DNA of 6,752 nucleotides from Treponema sp. (lineage in GTDB: Bacteria; Spirochaetota; Spirochaetia; Treponematales; Breznakiellaceae): assembly GCA_009780285.1 (NCBI GenBank), contig WRAL01000080.1, positions 1 to 6,752 on the forward strand, in the 5' to 3' direction. This document shows, in pieces, positions 5,749 through 6,752 of this stretch. Position 1 is the stretch's first letter. The number at the start of each line of letters is the position of its first letter. Both the position numbers and the translations under genes were made by a program. The notes below the pieces were generated by a model. That model was not told where the DNA came from and ran no database searches. It saw only the letters and a program-made list of their open reading frames with translations.

Positions 5749-6408
5749 CTACACGGGCCAAGGCCCCGCGCCGGGGCGAATAAGCCACACCTCGTCGCCG
5801 GACAAATCCAAAATCGTGGAAAAAACCCGCTCGCGCTCCTGCCCGTCGTCCAGAACCAAGTCCAGGCCCTCGATCTCTTCAAGCTCCCAGCCGCCCTCGA
5901 AAAGGTCCTCCTCCGGAATGGGAGGCAGGGCATCTTCCGGCAAAACCTCGTCCTCCTCGCCGCCCTTCAGCATCGACCTTTTCGCCGTGATCGAATACAG
6001 CGGATGCCCCAGCGCGTCGATCAGGGCGAAGGGCACCGGATGCCCCGGAATCCTCACGCCCGCCTCGTGCCGGCGAATGTCCAAAGTTTTTTCCGTTCCG
6101 AGAAGCGTCCGCAGAATGAACACGTAAGGCCCAGGCGAAAGCCTATTGATCAGCCTGAAGCGACTGTTGTCCAAGCTGCAAAGCTCGCCGAACTGCGAAA
6201 TGCTTGAACAAAGCATCGTAAAAAGCCGCTCGTCGCGCTGCCCGGAAAGCCTGCGCAGTTTTTTTATCCCGTCGCGCGACCGGAGCGAGCAGACAAGGCT
6301 CCAGCTGCTGTCGGTCGGCAGCGCCACAAGAGCGCCGTCTCGCAAAATCCGCGCGGCCCGCGCTAAAACGCGGTCGTCGATATTGGTGGATGTTACGTAT
6401 TCAATCAT
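5749..6408 (-). CDS. Sua5/YciO/YrdC family protein, YciO subgroup
   Basis: This is a 219-residue protein with the YrdC-type fold. The N-terminal VALPTDSSWSL at 28-38 corresponds to the 'PTDT.YGL' motif of the superfamily. The segment IKKLRRLSGQRDERLFTMLC (48-67), followed by SPGPYVFIL at 91-99 and GVRIPGHPV at 117-125, resembles E. coli YciO more than the threonylcarbamoyl-adenylate synthases TsaC/Sua5. The segment where TsaC/Sua5 carry a Ser-x-Asn motif reads YSITAKRS (138-145), without the Asn. An acidic stretch at 150-182 precedes the closing DLVLDDG and STILDLSG strands (183-204). YciO's physiological role is poorly settled, so a tRNA t6A role should not be assumed. The ATG at 6408 is chosen for its AAGGAG site; an upstream in-frame ATG at 6450 would add 14 residues without support. 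It converges on GH95, with stops 3 bp apart, and diverges from the deacetylase gene. Confidence 0.88.
   Translation of the reverse strand: MIEYVTSTNIDDRVLARAARILRDGALVALPTDSSWSLVCSLRSRDGIKKLRRLSGQRDERLFTMLCSSISQFGELCSLDNSRFRLINRLSPGPYVFILRTLLGTEKTLDIRRHEAGVRIPGHPVPFALIDALGHPLYSITAKRSMLKGGEEDEVLPEDALPPIPEEDLFEGGWELEEIEGLDLVLDDGQERERVFSTILDLSGDEVWLIRPGAGPWPV
5763..5777. terminator. Small GC hairpin just past the GH95 stop, possible weak terminator
   Basis: Six-base arms GCCCCG (5763-5768) and CGGGGC (5772-5777) enclose a 3-base loop, 17 bases beyond the GH95 stop and inside the 3' end of the convergent YciO-like gene. Neither strand shows a T-run after it, so intrinsic termination is doubtful. 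It is recorded because the 3-bp gap between the convergent stops leaves no other obvious site. Confidence 0.2.
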
Positions 6409-6413
6409 AGCCG

Positions 6414-6419
6414 CTCCTT
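6414..6419 (-). promoter_or_regulatory. Ribosome binding site fixing the YciO-like start
   Basis: On the minus strand AAGGAG (6419 down to 6414) stands 5 bases before the ATG at 6408. This is the best Shine-Dalgarno match in the window and favours 6408 over the in-frame ATG at 6450. Confidence 0.85.
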
Positions 6420-6502
6420 GTGAAAGCTGAGGCGCGATCAGGCGGGGCAATTTAGGCGCTCCCGCTTGCTTTAATACAATAGTTTACCGATAAAATAAGA
6501 AC
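6420..6502. promoter_or_regulatory. Divergent promoter region, AT-rich centre
   Basis: This short space separates the leftward YciO-like gene from the rightward deacetylase gene, and its A+T-rich part (about 6471-6500) contrasts with the G+C-rich surroundings. Rightward -10-like boxes are TACAAT at 6475-6480 and TAAAAT at 6491-6496; the latter has TTGCTT (6466-6471) 19 bases upstream. Leftward, the minus strand offers TTGTAT followed after 19 bases by TAAATT (6454 down to 6449). None is a full consensus match, so only the existence of a divergent promoter region is supported, not exact sites. Confidence 0.45.
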
Positions 6503-6752
6503 GTGGAAAGCTCGGCAAAAAACAACGACGCGATGGGAATCGTAAGGATAGCCCTACTGTGCGCGGCGATAATCATCCTCGCGATTACGGCGGCGCTAAT
6601 CGCGCTTAGCGTACAAGGCGAAACGATTCGGCCGGCAGGCGCAGGCGCGTCTTTTGTTGAAGCGGATGAAGGCGAAGGCGAAGCGCCGGAACCGGAAAGC
6701 GCGCGAAACGAGGCGACCCTTGTCTTCGTCATAGACGACGTCGGCCACAACC
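6503..6752 (+). CDS. Divergent polysaccharide deacetylase (YibQ/DUF610-like), N-terminal part only
   Basis: The first 83 codons of a gene that runs past the window end. A short charged N-terminus is followed by one hydrophobic segment at residues 13-37 (IVRIALLCAAIIILAITAAL and on), probably a signal anchor. An acidic linker at 53-70 (E-G-E-G-E and P-E-P-E type) follows, then LVFVIDDVGHN at 73-83. That last motif matches the opening strand of the divergent polysaccharide deacetylase family (consensus 'iaiIDDvGyn'), whose members are usually exported and thought to act on cell-envelope glycans. The GTG at 6503 is the first start after the in-frame stop at 6491-6493; only a weak AAGA-like site precedes it. 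An ATG at 6533 is an alternative that leaves the anchor intact. The family call rests on one motif plus topology, so it is likely but not certain. Confidence 0.75.
   Translation, partial: MESSAKNNDAMGIVRIALLCAAIIILAITAALIALSVQGETIRPAGAGASFVEADEGEGEAPEPESARNEATLVFVIDDVGHN

Noticed and set aside
6409..6450. Longer YciO-like protein starting at 6450
   Set aside because: The extra 14 residues have no ribosome binding site, and the ATG at 6408 has an excellent AAGGAG at the correct distance.
6484..6750. Open frame on the minus strand at the right end
   Set aside because: It is the antisense of the deacetylase gene, whose plus-strand reading gives a membrane anchor and the IDDVGHN motif; the minus reading gives no recognisable protein.

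Overview
This window holds a carbohydrate ABC-uptake and glycosidase locus, followed by a convergent housekeeping-type gene and a divergent cell-envelope gene. In order it contains: the 3' part of a sugar substrate-binding protein gene (1-1149, +); two CUT1-type inner-membrane permeases (1273-2184 and 2196-3092, +); a 382-bp gap filled with hairpins, including a 93-bp tandem repeat of 2.8 copies (3189-3452); a complete intracellular GH95 glycosidase (3475-5745, +); a YciO-subgroup Sua5/YciO/YrdC protein (5749-6408, -); and the first 83 codons of a membrane-anchored divergent polysaccharide deacetylase (6503 to the window end, +).

The functional reading is that a binding protein captures an oligosaccharide outside the membrane and two permeases with clear EAA loops carry it in. 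A cytoplasmic GH95 enzyme, which has no signal peptide, then removes a terminal alpha-L-fucosyl or related alpha-L-galactosyl residue. No ATPase gene is in the window. It may lie outside it, or the transporter may use a shared MsmK/MalK-type ATPase, as many CUT1 systems do. The link between transporter and GH95 substrate is inferred from co-orientation and neighbourhood. It is not proven, because the 382-bp hairpin region separates them.

The organism is a G+C-rich bacterium. TTG and GTG starts, Shine-Dalgarno sites before most genes, a shared-ATPase style sugar transporter and a GH95 enzyme suggest a host- or plant-polysaccharide-associated anaerobe. The YciO-like and YibQ/DUF610-type deacetylase neighbours faintly recall treponeme-like spirochaetes, but the sequence alone does not decide the phylum.

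The most unusual part is 3112-3470. GC-rich hairpins lead into a 93-bp repeat, each complete copy of which carries two adjacent perfect or near-perfect hairpins two bases apart. The array ends abruptly in the second hairpin of its third copy. A 12-bp palindrome then sits where the GH95 ribosome binding site should be. This looks like a dispersed hairpin (REP/MITE-like) element inserted between transporter and enzyme genes, with possible effects on expression of GH95. A second intercistronic hairpin (1155-1201) separates the binding-protein gene from the permeases.
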